Origin: Vitis vinifera
Taxonomy: Eukaryota; Streptophyta; Magnoliopsida; Vitales; Vitaceae
DNA length: 64,000 bases
Direction: 5' to 3'
NCBI RefSeq assembly: GCF_030704535.1
Contig: NC_081819.1
Coordinates: forward strand, 19,750,001 to 19,814,000
The first letter of the stretch is position 1. Every line of letters starts with the position of its first letter. Position numbers and translations under genes: made by a program. The notes under the pieces are model-generated. The model had not been told where the DNA came from. It ran no database searches and worked only from the letters and a program-made list of their open reading frames with translations. Shown here piece by piece: positions 47,515-59,775 of this stretch.

Positions 47515-50500
47515 TATGTTTCTCCCACAAAACTCAAGGATTCCTCTCTGTCTGGACTGCTTTGCACTGGTTCGAATCAAACAACCCTCACGATCCCAAT
47601 AAATAGAGAGGAAGGAGCAGCCCACAAGGAACCCGTGGACCATGGTAGGTTGGGTCCACGGTGGTAAATGGGAAGTATTTGGACGGAATTGTCCTTTGGG
47701 TTACCCACAGATTGGACTTCTCCCATGGCTGCTTTGGCCAAAAAATAGTAAACCAGAATTTAGGTTCGCCAATTTTTTGTGTGGTTCATTCATTACAGTT
47801 GGGAGTTGCATTCTGACGTCAATGATTTGTGAATCCCATCAAAGAACTTTTTAACCATGGGACACGTCTCATGCATTTAGTATAGTCCCCAGGATTTTTC
47901 CAATTGCTTTACGTGACGCCATCGTGTACGTTACATGTAGCGTGTTTTAAATGGACCATGAATACCTCTTTGACGTCCATGCTCAAATGAAGTAGAGATT
48001 GCCACCCGAGAATGAGAAGTTGAAAGTTGAAATCAAAATTATCATTTTTTAATATGATACTAAGATCATAAAATTTTTATAAAATATAAATTTCTTTTTA
48101 TATAAATTAAAACAGGGCTTTTAACCTAATCAATTGTATTAAGATTTTTTGAGATAATTTCATAATTTTTATTGAAAGCGGTATTTAAAAAATGATACAA
48201 GTATAACAAAAGTTTAATTAAAAATTTGCATAAATCAAAATAAAGTTTTTATGAGGAATAATATTTTTTTGATTTTCATGATAAACTCTTTTTAAAATAA
48301 TAAATTCTTTAAACAAAATCGGTCAAATAGATGTAAAAGCTCTTATCGAGCTTTAAAAAAATCTTAAAAATTGTACCACATTAGGTGTAATCCTTGAAAG
48401 CGTGAAGCAGCCTCTAGTCAGAAATGGGTAAATTTGTCATTTCTCATGACCTCAATTGTACTTTTGGGCCAGTTCTTGGGTTCGAGCCCAGTCAAGGGAG
48501 GTAGACTAGCCCATTGAGCGCCCGTACGTTACAGCCCACGGGTTTGAAGCCCATGTGAAAAAATTTGAAAAGCTAGCCTCCAACATAAAGGGGTTCGCTT
48601 TAGGCAATTCGTACCATGAAAAAGGCTTAAAAGGATGCAACCGTCCACAATCAATCAAAAGGGAAGGGACACCCCTACATTGAAAGCAATTCGTACCATG
48701 AAAAAGGCTTAATCAACCAAAAGGGAAGGGATATGTAATACACATCTATATACCAACAAAGACTAACTTTTGATTCAATAAAAGATGACACCAAATTTGA
48801 CTAATCACTCCATCACAATAAAAATAAGCAAATTAAGGTCAATTTCATCTATCTAGAGCTTTAATAAATCTCGGGTTTTATATTTTAAAAAACTTATATT
48901 ATAAAATATGCATTCATGTACTCCAAAATACCATTCAAGCTTTTACACTTTCCTCATGAACTTGGCATCGGATTAGTCCTAGGACTATCTATAACTAGTC
49001 AATTATGAATCCTCAAATTTATTAGGATTAGTCTTAGAACTATCTACAACTAGTCAATTATGAATTCTCAAATTTATTAGTATTAGTAATGTATCAAACA
49101 CGCCACCATTAGTTCTCCTATAAGGTCATGGTTACCGTAAGCAAACGTATTAATGACAAGCACTGTATTTTTCTTTTCTTACTAATACTTATAATTCTTC
49201 TACTATGTATTCCTCCCAAGCATGGTGAAAGACTAGCTACAACTAGGAGTAAAACAAAAATATGTGTTGATCGAACATACTATATAAGTAATTATTCTTA
49301 CATTCACAATAAATATAAATAATAAATGGAAAGTAAGGTTCATACATCAATTTAGAATAAAAAGAGCAAGAGTTTTGGACATTAAGGGTTGGTTTGACTA
49401 TGTTTTTTAAAACTTATTTTAAAAAGTTATTTTTAAGTTAAAGAATACAAAATAAATTTGTAATATTTTATAAAAATAAGGGTATTTAACAAGTTATTTT
49501 AAAAAATTATTTTAAAAAATAAAAAATAAAAAACTTGTTTGGATAAATTGTTTTTTATTTATTTTATTTTTTTTGGCTTTATAAAAACATTGTAATTCAA
49601 TTTATACATTATCAATTAGATTTAATTCAAGTCCTAGTAAAAATAAAAATAGTTTTGTAATTACAAATAAAATAATATTTTTTTTAATGTTAGAAACATA
49701 TAATTTTTTTTTTTATGTTTTCCTTTTATTTTTAAAAATCATAAAAACAACTTTTACTTGTTCTCTATTTCATTTTATCTTTAACAATTGTTTTTAGATG
49801 TTATAAATTTTTAAAAACAATTTTTTGCTTTTAAAAACAATTTTTTTTAAAAAAAATCACATGATGGAATAAACTCTAAATAACTTAAAAGTGAAAATAA
49901 AAGTTAATAAGTTGGTGGAAACCTCTTTTTCATGTGAGTCTTAAGGACTGTATTCTCCTTTCCATGTGATGACTGATGAGACACTCTCCTCCCCAACTCG
50001 ACAGAGAAAGGATTTAGATTCAATGGCAGTTGCCAGGACAAGCCAAAATCAAAGAGGAAAAACATTACATAGGGTTGAAAAATTGGCATCATTTGGAACC
50101 CTTACAATGACATAAAACTTGGGTAAATGATCACGAGCTTGCATTCAAGTACCACTACCGCCACCAACTTCAAAATTCAAGTATGTTTTCAACCCTCCAA
50201 CCCCAAATCATTGCTTTGCTTAGTAAATGAAAGCCTAATCTCCCTCAGAATCGTGGTGGCTGGCTCCATGAGAGGCTCATGAGTCATGAGCTTGGTACGA
50301 GTCTTAAGTTCCCACATTCAAACTCTGATTCTGAAGCTTGAAAGCCACCAACTTCTGTACAAAATCTGTGATTATTAGCCAACAACATCATGATTTTTTA
50401 TCAGGCCCAATCATCTCCTAAGTATATTTTCTGCTTAATGCCGTTCCATAATCACCCACTAAGAAATCTTTTGACTTGTGATGAGTACCGCCGAAAGCTT

Positions 50501-50933
50501 TTTGAGGGGTGGCCACACTGATGAGGTATGAATATCGTTGTGGGTCTCTTTGGATTGGAACCCCCCAACCAATGGATCTTTAGACCCTTTTTGTTTATTT
50601 TATTTTTATCATTCATCTTTGTGTAAATGTTTCACATGTGCCTTGATCTGAAAACAAGGGTCTAGATTTTTATTTCCCTTTCTTTTAGGACACTCGATCC
50701 ATGGGAATCTCATGGTCCCCTCTGGCCTTTGACCTGCCGTCTTTCATATTTTGATTTTTTTGGGCGGTGGGTGTTAATAGTCACCTAATATATATTTCGT
50801 TATTTGAAACTTAATATCATTTATTTATATTTTTATACTTTGATTTTATTTATATGTGCTCTTGATGATTTAAATCTTGTCATGCATGAATATTCAACTC
50901 TCTAAATTTTTTGTTTGATAGATATTATCAGGA
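47515..50933. other. Gene-poor region with short repeats
   Basis: GCAATTCGTACCATGAAAAA recurs near 48605 and 48690. A 55-bp unit starting GATTAGTC is repeated in tandem at 48971 and 49026. AT-rich repeat-like DNA fills 49380-49860. I see no gene. Confidence 0.5.
48971..49080. repeat. 55-bp tandem duplication
   Basis: Two adjacent copies, at 48971 and 49026, each contain ACTAGTCAATTATGAAT and end CAAATTTATTAG. They differ at a few bases. Confidence 0.85.
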
Positions 50934-51560
50934 TGTCTTATGATTTACTTGGCAATTGTTTTCAAAATTTTTTTTTTTTATTTTACAAAACAAAAAACAA
51001 AAAACAAAAAACAAAAATATATAATATTTTGAGATAATATTTTATAATTATTTTCATTTTTTTATGAATATTTTAAAAATTAATTATATAAATATATAAA
51101 ATAATTAAAAATAAAGTATTAAATATAAAAATTATTTTTAAAATATTAAAAATAGGTTTAAAATATTAAAAATAGGTTTAAAATATGTCAGCGAAACAAA
51201 CTTGTTTTACAAACCATCACAATAGTTTTGAAAATTTGTTTTTGAAAAATAGTAATTAAATAAGACCTTAAGCCCTATTTGCTAACCGTTTTCAAAATAG
51301 TTCTAAAAAATAATTTTTGAGAACATTTTTTTTTAAATCATTTTATAATGTTTTATAAAATAAAAATATGTTTAGAATCTAAAATATTTTTAATTTATTT
51401 TTAATAAAAAATTTAATCATTATATATAATTATATAGTTATTTTTTAAAACAGTCCCCAATAAACAAATAAAAATAATAAAAATATTTTTTAAAATATCT
51501 TATTTTTTATTCTTAAAAATAAAAAATAAAAAATAATTTTTGGTTATAAAACGTATCCTT
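50934..51560. mobile_element. Two adjacent AT-rich MITE-like elements
   Basis: The first (about 50934-51267) has ends GTCTTATGATTTAC and an inverted GGTCTTATTTAATTAC. The second (about 51273-51560) begins CCCTATTTGCTAACCGTTTTC and ends with a roughly inverted GGTTATAAAACGTAT. Both have A/T-rich interiors without ORFs and resemble the one at 17084. A 21-bp duplication sits near 51150. Confidence 0.35.
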
Positions 51561-51786
51561 GTTTTAAACAACAAAAATTGTTATCCTTAACAGTTACCAT
51601 TCAAACCATTAATATTTGTTCTTTGTTTTTTTCTATCCAGAAAAACGGCATCGTTTTTGCACTATGGAAGTGTCGTATACTCGGAAAGAACCCAAGAAAG
51701 TTCTCTTCTTTTTATGGCCGAAAAGTGGGGTCCATTTGATGGAGGGGAAAACGGAGGTGAAAGCATCAACCACATGATTGGGGCCA

Positions 51787-51946
51787 TTGACTACAATCTC
51801 CAGGATTTCCATCATCCACCAACCTATCCTTTTCTCCATCTCCCAATTTGGAATCCAACTAACGTTGACTCATTACGTTGTCATCAACATCCACCACTCC
51901 CAGTACGCTACATCAACGGTGCCAAACTCTGGAGGACAATGGTCAA
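51787..51946. promoter_or_regulatory. Three W-box motifs upstream of the PADRE gene
   Basis: TTGACT at 51787-51792 and 51865-51870, and TTGACC on the reverse strand at 51941-51946, lie within 390 bp of the ATG. W-boxes bind WRKY factors, which would fit a stress-responsive gene. The motifs are short and may be chance. Confidence 0.35.
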
Positions 51947-52172
51947 TGCTCCTGCGTATCATCCAATTGAAGAAAAGACCAGTTTTTTGGATTTTGTGAT
52001 ACAAAGTAAAGGATTCTTGTGTCGGCTGAGAAGGATTGAATAGATGATTGAAAGAAGCCCCCAAGCAACCTCCTCCTCCCCCTCCGCCTTCCACCGACGC
52101 CCATCCCTGATTCTCATAATAATTCTTAATCAGAATAAAAAGGAAGAAAGTATTAGCTTAATTGCATGAAGA

Positions 52173-52748
52173 ATGGGGAACTGTGTGTTCAAAGGGTTTG
52201 GACAGGTTGAAGAAATGATCAAAGTGGTGACTTCCAATGGTGGGATCATGGAGCTCTACGCACCCATCACTGCCGAGAACATCACCAATGAGTTCCCGGG
52301 CCACGCCATCTTCCGAAGCCCTGACCTCTTCTCCCAGCCTCTCCTCCACAGCGAGGAGCTTCACGCCGGAGAATTATACTATCTCCTTCCCCAGAACGCA
52401 GGGCGAGTCGGCACAGTCAGTGAAACCAAGCTCAGTGACAACACATCTACTTCGTCTCTCATCACGCCATACCGCATGTCGTTTGACAACCAAGGGTTGG
52501 TGAAGAGATCGTATCCGGAAGTGTTCCCGAGGTACAGCAGCACGGGAGTGTGGAAGGTGAAGCTGGTGATAAGCCCGGAGCAGCTGTCGGAGATATTGTT
52601 GCAGGAGTCCCGGACAGAGGCGTTGATCGAGAGCGTAAGGACTGTGGCCAAGTGCGGTAATGGGGTTTCATCGATGGCCAGTTCAGATCAATGGAGTGTT
52701 GCCAGTAGTTGGAAGGGGTCTTCAGAGAAGAATGGGGGAGATGTTTAG
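52173..52748 (+). CDS. PADRE (DUF4228) domain protein
   Basis: This is an intronless gene of 191 residues. It starts MGNCVFKGFG, an N-myristoylation and possible palmitoylation signal typical of the family. The DUF4228/PADRE pattern follows: IKVVTSNGGIMELYAPITAE, the GHAIFRSPDL block, HAGELYYLLP at about 65-74, and the VWKVKLVISPEQLSEIL helix near 126-142. The tail is Ser-rich and disordered. PADRE genes in Arabidopsis are mostly known from their response to pathogens and abiotic stress; the biochemical role is not established. The ATG chosen gives the conserved MGNC start. The gene is complete and unbroken. Confidence 0.93.
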   Translation: MGNCVFKGFGQVEEMIKVVTSNGGIMELYAPITAENITNEFPGHAIFRSPDLFSQPLLHSEELHAGELYYLLPQNAGRVGTVSETKLSDNTSTSSLITPYRMSFDNQGLVKRSYPEVFPRYSSTGVWKVKLVISPEQLSEILLQESRTEALIESVRTVAKCGNGVSSMASSDQWSVASSWKGSSEKNGGDV

Positions 52749-55700
52749 CGAATATATCATTTGTATTTTCTGACTTTAATTTATTTTCTCTCTTAGAATT
52801 AATGCTATTTATTATGTTCTTCATTGAGATATTGATATATATCCATGTGAATTGTTTAATCGAAACCTTTTCTTTTTCCTTTTGTCTTCTTTTTCTGGTT
52901 TGTTAAAAGCACTGAACCTTTCCAAGTTTATCAGAAGGCAATTGTATGTGTACCCGAAGTCTTAATTCAAAGATAAATCAAGAAAAGATAATACCCAGCT
53001 CCTTCATACCAAATAGGATGAATTGACCCTCAAATGAGTTAATTGGATTGGACTCACCATCTGGTACAGGACTGATGACGGAAAGGAGCTTCTGGTCTAA
53101 AACTAATCAATATTTCTGACATTGTTGGATGAAAAACTAATCTAGGCAATCAGGATGTCAATACCCCAAGAAAAAGGGTTGTATTTGGTGATTGAAATTT
53201 GACACAGAATGTAGAGTAGTGAAGCAATGGTTGTTTAGGCAAGCAGGAGGAACATAGATAGGGGTGGTGCAGGTTCAGGTCCTAGTGAAATCTTGAATCA
53301 GGTTGATGGCTTGTGTACTTATTAAGCCACCCAATTTGACCCATCATATGTATATGGATGGTGATGAGGTTCAAACCCATGATATCTATTACTTCCTCTT
53401 AAACAAGGTTAGCCCTTAAAATACTAATTTGGACTAATGGAACATAAGGGCCTAAGGCTAAACAGCTGGCCTCCAATTTATATATATGTTTATAAAAGAA
53501 CAGGCTTGTTCTGGCCCAATATTAGTGCATTGATATGTATCAATTTGCGGTATCTTCAAAAGCTTTGAGGGGTTGATGTAAGATATAGAAATAAATCCAT
53601 CACACCTTTTCTTAACTACTAACAAGAAACCAAAAGAATTATCACAACAAAATCAATTAAATCAGGGCTTTAACACACTTTTTGCTGGGGATGATCACTA
53701 CAAAATAAGAAAAGATATCAAGTTCAAATCAAGGCCCCTTCCCTACAAAACATGTAACGTTTCTAATATGGTGATAAAAAGGTTACCATTTTTTGAATGT
53801 ATACTTCTATCTTGAATGCATGCCCCTCTGCAGCTGATATATATAGGCGAAAAACATGGATGATGGACTACTTTATATCAAATAACGCTGCTTTTAGAAT
53901 GGGGAATAAGAGAATACTAGGTCACTAAGGCACTGCTAGAAGTGGGTAGAGGAGTTCTAGCTTGTAGTGGGGACTCCTGGATCAATTTTTCTCTTTTTCC
54001 CAAAAATTTCAAAACCCCACTTGATGCAGAAATGGTTTATTTTCCATGATTTGTCGGGCAGCAATTGGCAAATTGAACACCTATCTGGTCATGGTTAATT
54101 TCATGGCTCCCAAACACCCCCAGTTGGAAGATATGTACATATATATATATATATATATATCTCTGCCCCCTTCAACACGTGGTACTTTTCACAAGCATCA
54201 GTAACTCCACTATTATTTTCCCTGAAAGCTTTAATGTTGTAGCCGACTATGAGCACATCCAGGACATCAGGGCCTATGGAATTGTCTGAAGTTTGGTGTG
54301 GTCCAAAGGAGGAGATAATAATATTGGTGAAGAAAAGCTTGAGAGCCTATTGATGATGAGAAAGAGGGAGCTAGAGATGGAGAGTGAGAGGGCTTTCAAC
54401 TTTCAAGCCTGCCAAATGTCAATCTGTGCTACAAAATTAAATTAATATGGAAAGGCATCATCCTTCTTATTGGATTAGTCACACTACATATCCAGTGATG
54501 ACTAAGTAATTAATTTATTTTGTCGGTTGCCTAAATGCCGATCATGATGTAGAGCCGGATGAAGAACTCCATTAAAATAATAGTTGTGTCTTAATCAACC
54601 TATACCATTTGATGATTCTCGATCATCATCCATGTTGAGAAGTCACAAGTTACATTTAACATTTGGAAAATGACACTGTATCGAATCAAAATCCAAATCT
54701 GTATCGTTAATATATACGATAAAATTTAGAAGATTCAATAAGAATACAAATAAATAAGATAATAATAAAAGGACATAAGAAAATGATATTACAATATAAA
54801 TCACGATTTTTAAAAATATATACGTGATACCAACTAATTACCGATGCCTCCTTCATACCTATATATATATAAAAAAATCATTTGGTACTATAAATGGATA
54901 CGTAAATATTATAACTTGGGACATGCCTTTCAATAGAGGATTAATTTGAAATGCCAAACTTGTGCCTATAGTTAACTTGCTTTTTGTTCATTGTATCTAT
55001 AGCCCAGAAGTCAATCCCTCGTTTTAATTCCTCGATAAAGGTTTTCTCATGGAAGTTGAAATATTCTATTGCCATCTATGTTCATTGTATCGATCAATAG
55101 ATCAAAGTCTTTGATAGATTTCGTCATCATGAATTAGAGTTTAGCACTGATTAATTGATGCTGCAAGGCCATTTTCTACGTAAGATGGTGGAAAATGTGC
55201 GGATATCTGTGATTTGAAATGGATGGTGTCAATCATATACATATATATGGAATATATGTACAGTAGAAGCTTTCAAAATTTTATATACATTAACGTCTCA
55301 TTCAGACCAAACTGACATTGAAAAGTGGGGAAAGCGTCGCTAGGTAACTTTGAACTGGACAAGCTATTTTCATTTTTCACCAACTTCCAAGTTCTCTTAT
55401 TAAATTTATGTCTACACCTACACCCAGATCATGAAGCTAAATATTCCGCACATGTATGATACTGAGAGTAATCATTCTTGAATAATTGCCGGTTGAGAAT
55501 CTCTTTATTAAAGTGGCTTTAATGATGTTCCCTCAGTGATTTAAGGTAATGAAAATAGGCACACAATGTCATTAAGTTTTGCAGAAACCAGCATTAGGCA
55601 GAAAAGACTCAGGGCTTTACATATGTAAGTTGAGCCATTGTTGTCAATGCTAAAAAATGTACTGATCGATCTAAATGGGTGGCAGAAAATAAGTCCAGTT

Positions 55701-58360
55701 TTGTTTTTTTTGCTTTTGTATATGAACTCTTAGCTCTTTCCTTTTGGTTTATGCCCATAAACCCTAGTTTAGCTTTTCCAGCTAGCAAGCAGTTAGATCA
55801 TGCCCTTTCCCAAATCCCTTTGTTGGGAACCATTCATATGATGATAATCTTTCACAACTCTTCTAGGAAAACTGTTCCAAATTCTTATTTGTAAAGTAAG
55901 CGTGATTATGGGCCATATCTGAATCAGAATGAAGTCATCACTGCGTACAAATACACTGGGCACAAAATTTGGGTTGTTTTCAGGCTGTCAGTTTCACAAT
56001 CTTTCATGGAACCCATCAACATAAAATACAGAATCTAATTTGATTCTCTAATAGTAATGAAAGAAACGAAGAGAGAGAGAGAGAGAGAGAAATGGGACAG
56101 AGGCTGCAGGTGAATGAAGAAAAATGAAGGTAGGTTTCCTGGAAAACCACATTATTTTACTTTGAATGCAAATGCATGTGTGTTGAAAAGGAAAAAATGC
56201 CTTTGAACATGCAGTGCATGCAGTGTGTCCCATCTCTTGGGCACATGTGGTGCAGGCTTTTGGTGGATGGCCAAGTACCTATCAACACTGAAACCTTTAT
56301 ATTCAAATAATACTGTCTATATATTCAAACCTTTTTTGATTGCTAATTGGAATTTTTGGAGGCATGAAACATCATACCCCCCCTTAAATGATGGTTTAGA
56401 CATAATTATCATCTCCCTCAAAAATTATCCTTGAAAGTTGATTCCTATGACTTCCTTTGGATCCTGCAAAGTTTGATGGGAAAAAAAAAAAGGGAAACAT
56501 ACCTTGAGGTTAGAAGATTTGATGGCATCACTGGGCACAAGATACTATACCATAGGGATGAAAATCAGCTTTAAATAAAGGTACTTTAAACTAGGTTTAA
56601 TGTTCATTGCCAAAAGAAATTGTTTGTTTACTGATAAAGGTAAGTTGGGGAATATTGTAACTGTTTGAATGACATTTTACGTACCAAAATTTCCAATCAA
56701 TCTTGACATTAATGGATGCTTGAAAGAACAAGCATGTTGGGCACTTGTCCTACTAATTAAAGACAAACCATACCTAATGAAACCAATGAATGATACTTCA
56801 TCACTATTGAACATCATTGATTGGATTTTTTCCATTAGCTTTTATATATCCATTTTTTAATATGAATTTTAAAGAAAAAATAAAAATGCACAATACCCAA
56901 AATAGATCCTTAAGTTACCCAACAAAAAATAATAAATAAATAAAAAATAATTATAAAAACAATGAAAAGGCCAGCATCAACTCATCGGTACATCGATCAC
57001 ATGTGAAACATGTTTCACAAGTATGACAGTCATTTTACACCTCAAATCTAAAAGTTTTTAGGATAATAACACAAAATTTTATAATTTTTAAATTTCAACT
57101 TTAAAATTAACACATAAACTAGAATACTATTATTTAAACAACCTCAAATTTAATAATTCAAATCGTCATTAAATTCTAACTTTTATATAATATTAAAGAA
57201 ATAAAATTTAAAACAAAAGTCCTAATAATGTCAAAATCTTATTTTAACTGTTACTTCTTATCCGAACTGAGAGTACTTAAAAAATTATCAATGAAGGAAA
57301 AATAAACTTAAAATCTTTTAAGAAATATTAATATAATTTTATAGATCAAATATTTTCAATTACGATTGTAAATAGGAGATATAATGTATAATCATCTTCA
57401 TAAAAACTTTTGAGTTCAACATATTAGTAGATTCAAAACTTTTTAACCAAATATTTTTATATTTATGTCAAAACAATTTCATATCAAATATGTTTATTCA
57501 TAACCCTCTACTTTATTAATTTAATTTGTCCTTTTTTTTTTCTTTTTCAAGTGTCTGTCGAGGAAGAAAACATCTTCAATTATTGATATGAGTTTTTATA
57601 TTATTTATGTTGTGTTGTGACATGTGCTTGAGGACCCGGACAAGAATTTCTTTGTCCAACAAAGTCGGAATAGTCCACCATGCATGTGTTAACCATGCCA
57701 CATTTTATTTATTTATTTATAAATATAAAATGAATGCTTAGTGTTCTATTTTGTCTAGTCTTGTAGTTTCCTAATCCACTTAAGCACCCAAGATCTTGTT
57801 CCCTTAATTAATGTTAACATTAATTATCCCTTTAATTAAATTAATTATTACTTTAAGCTTCATCACATAAGAAGCTAGATTTGTTCAAGCAAGAAGGGCA
57901 GTCAGTGATTAAAAGCAAACAGTGATGTGAACACTTGAGCGACTTAGGATCCCTTGGTTAATTTAATCTCTGAATATGTGGTCACTGCAAATTGATGTTT
58001 CACCATTGCTATGACTGAGCCAATTCAATAGCTATGATTGGAGCCCATGCCTACTTTTCTAATTTCCATTTCTACCAATGAATGTAAGATTGGATCTTCT
58101 AATCATACTGCAACAATCAATTCCATTACCAGTTTTACCAACTGGGGAGGCATATGATATGCCACTCAAATCTATGAATACAGATGTGGAAGGAATAAAA
58201 TTAAAGACTTTTTGAGGGCTTGAGTGGACTTTTTGTTTTCTTTTTATCTTTGTGTCCTTTTATGGATAAAGACATTTTTCAAGGTTTTTTTTTTTTTTTT
58301 TGAAAGTTTGATTGAAAAATCCACTACTTGTTATTTTGATAACTTATATTGCTTTTAATT
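52749..58360. other. Gene-poor region, first half of the NAC upstream desert
   Basis: I recognise no protein or RNA gene. Microsatellites: (AT)n at 54138-54160 and (GA)n at 56072-56089. Short ORFs, such as 71 codons at 55679, have no family features. Confidence 0.5.
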
Positions 58361-58615
58361 ATGTTAGATTTTCAGGAAATATTAAGGAAGGAAAAGATTT
58401 TCTTATATTTGATTTTATTATAAAATTATTAAAAAAATTAAATATAAATTAGTTAAAATTTTATATAATTTTAAATTATTTTATTTTTACATAAAAGAAT
58501 TAAAATAATATATAAAAATAATTTATTGATTTTAAATCTATTTTTTTCTTTTATTTTTCATCTCTATTTTCTTTTTTTATATTTTTCCTTAAATTTCTAA
58601 AAATCAAATATAACT
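58361..58615. mobile_element. Diverged relative of the 42773 MITE
   Basis: The left TTATGTTAGATTTTCAGGAAA and the inverted right GTTATATTTGATTTTTAGAAA are similar to each other and to the ends of the 42773-43094 element. The interior blocks (GGAAAAGATTTTCTTATATTTG; TATTTTTCCTTAAATTT) also match that element in order. Confidence 0.5.
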
Positions 58616-59147
58616 TGAATTTTATTCTTAGATTAATTTAGTTATTTCTCTTAAGGTTTTTGTTAAATATGTCAAACTCTCATTGGTTTGAAATTTTATC
58701 AAATACTTCTCTTATATTTTTTTTATTTAATATTTCTATTCACTTTTCCTCCAATTCAAAATATAAGGAAGGTATTTGATGAATTTTCAAATTAGATTTA
58801 ACAAAAACTCAAAAGAAGTAAGTGAAATTAACCTTTTATTCTTTAATTTAAACTCTAATGTATTAGGTAAGTCACCTCGATTTCTTTTAAAAATGTATTT
58901 TATCCTATTTGCGTGTATGAAAATATATATATATATATTATTCACATGAGGAATTGATAATATCACGTGGGTAAACAACTATCTAAAAAAGAGGGTTTAG
59001 GTCAGGTGGACTTCTCAACCTTTATTCATTACTATCTAGAAATATTTAATGAAGTAATGATGAATTTTCTACCAAAGCTTGTGAGTATGAATGTTTTTAA
59101 ATCAATACCAATAAAATTAAATTACATGAAATTCATGGTGTAGTCTC

Positions 59148-59150
<3 letters not shown>

Positions 59151-59190
<40 letters not shown>
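59151..59190. repeat. GA microsatellite
   Basis: About 20 GA units. The flanking ATGAAATTCATGGTG is duplicated on both sides, near 59125 and 59197, and a shorter GA run ends the second copy near 59250. Confidence 0.9.
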
Positions 59191-59194
<4 letters not shown>

Positions 59195-59329
59195 TATGAA
59201 ATTCATGGTGCACTTTGCATAATGGATCAAACTCTCTGTCAGAGAGAGAGAGATCCATTTATCACATGGGTGATTCATAAAACCATCTATTATTTATTTA
59301 TTTATTTATAATTTAATTAATATATGCAA

Positions 59330-59775
59330 CCAGTGGATATCAAATGTGTGGTGGGTAAGTAGATAAGAAACTAGAAAAAGAAAGAGAACAAAAATATATA
59401 TACATAAAGTATGAGAACCGATATTAGTAATTAAAGTATAAAGTGATTAGTTGTTCAGTCAATTACATCAGCCAAAAAAAGCTGAGAATTTGATAACAAA
59501 TCTGGTGGTTATATGGCTGATCAGAAAATAGAAAAGAAAGAGAACCAAAAAAAAAAAAGTATGAGAACCCATATTAGTAATTAAAGTATAAAGTGATTAG
59601 TTGTTCAGTCAATTATATCAGCCAAAAAAAAATGACAATTGGATATCAAATCTGGTAATTATATGGCTGATCAGAAAATAGAAAAGAAAGAGAACAAGAG
59701 AAAAAAAAAATTATGAAAACTCAATCAAATTAAAGTATAAAGTGGTTAGTTGGTCAGTCAATTTTATCAGCCCCA
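59330..59775. repeat. Tandem repeat of about 150 bp, three copies
   Basis: AGTATAAAGTGATTAG starts at 59435 and 59585, and with one change at 59734 (steps of 150 and 149). Each copy also carries a GGATATCAAAT/GATAACAAATCTGG block and GAAAAGAAAGAGAAC. It is non-coding. Confidence 0.85.

Noticed and set aside
51657..52043. 128-codon + strand ORF before the PADRE gene
   Set aside because: It occupies the expected promoter and leader region and shows no conserved motif. A chance ORF is more likely.
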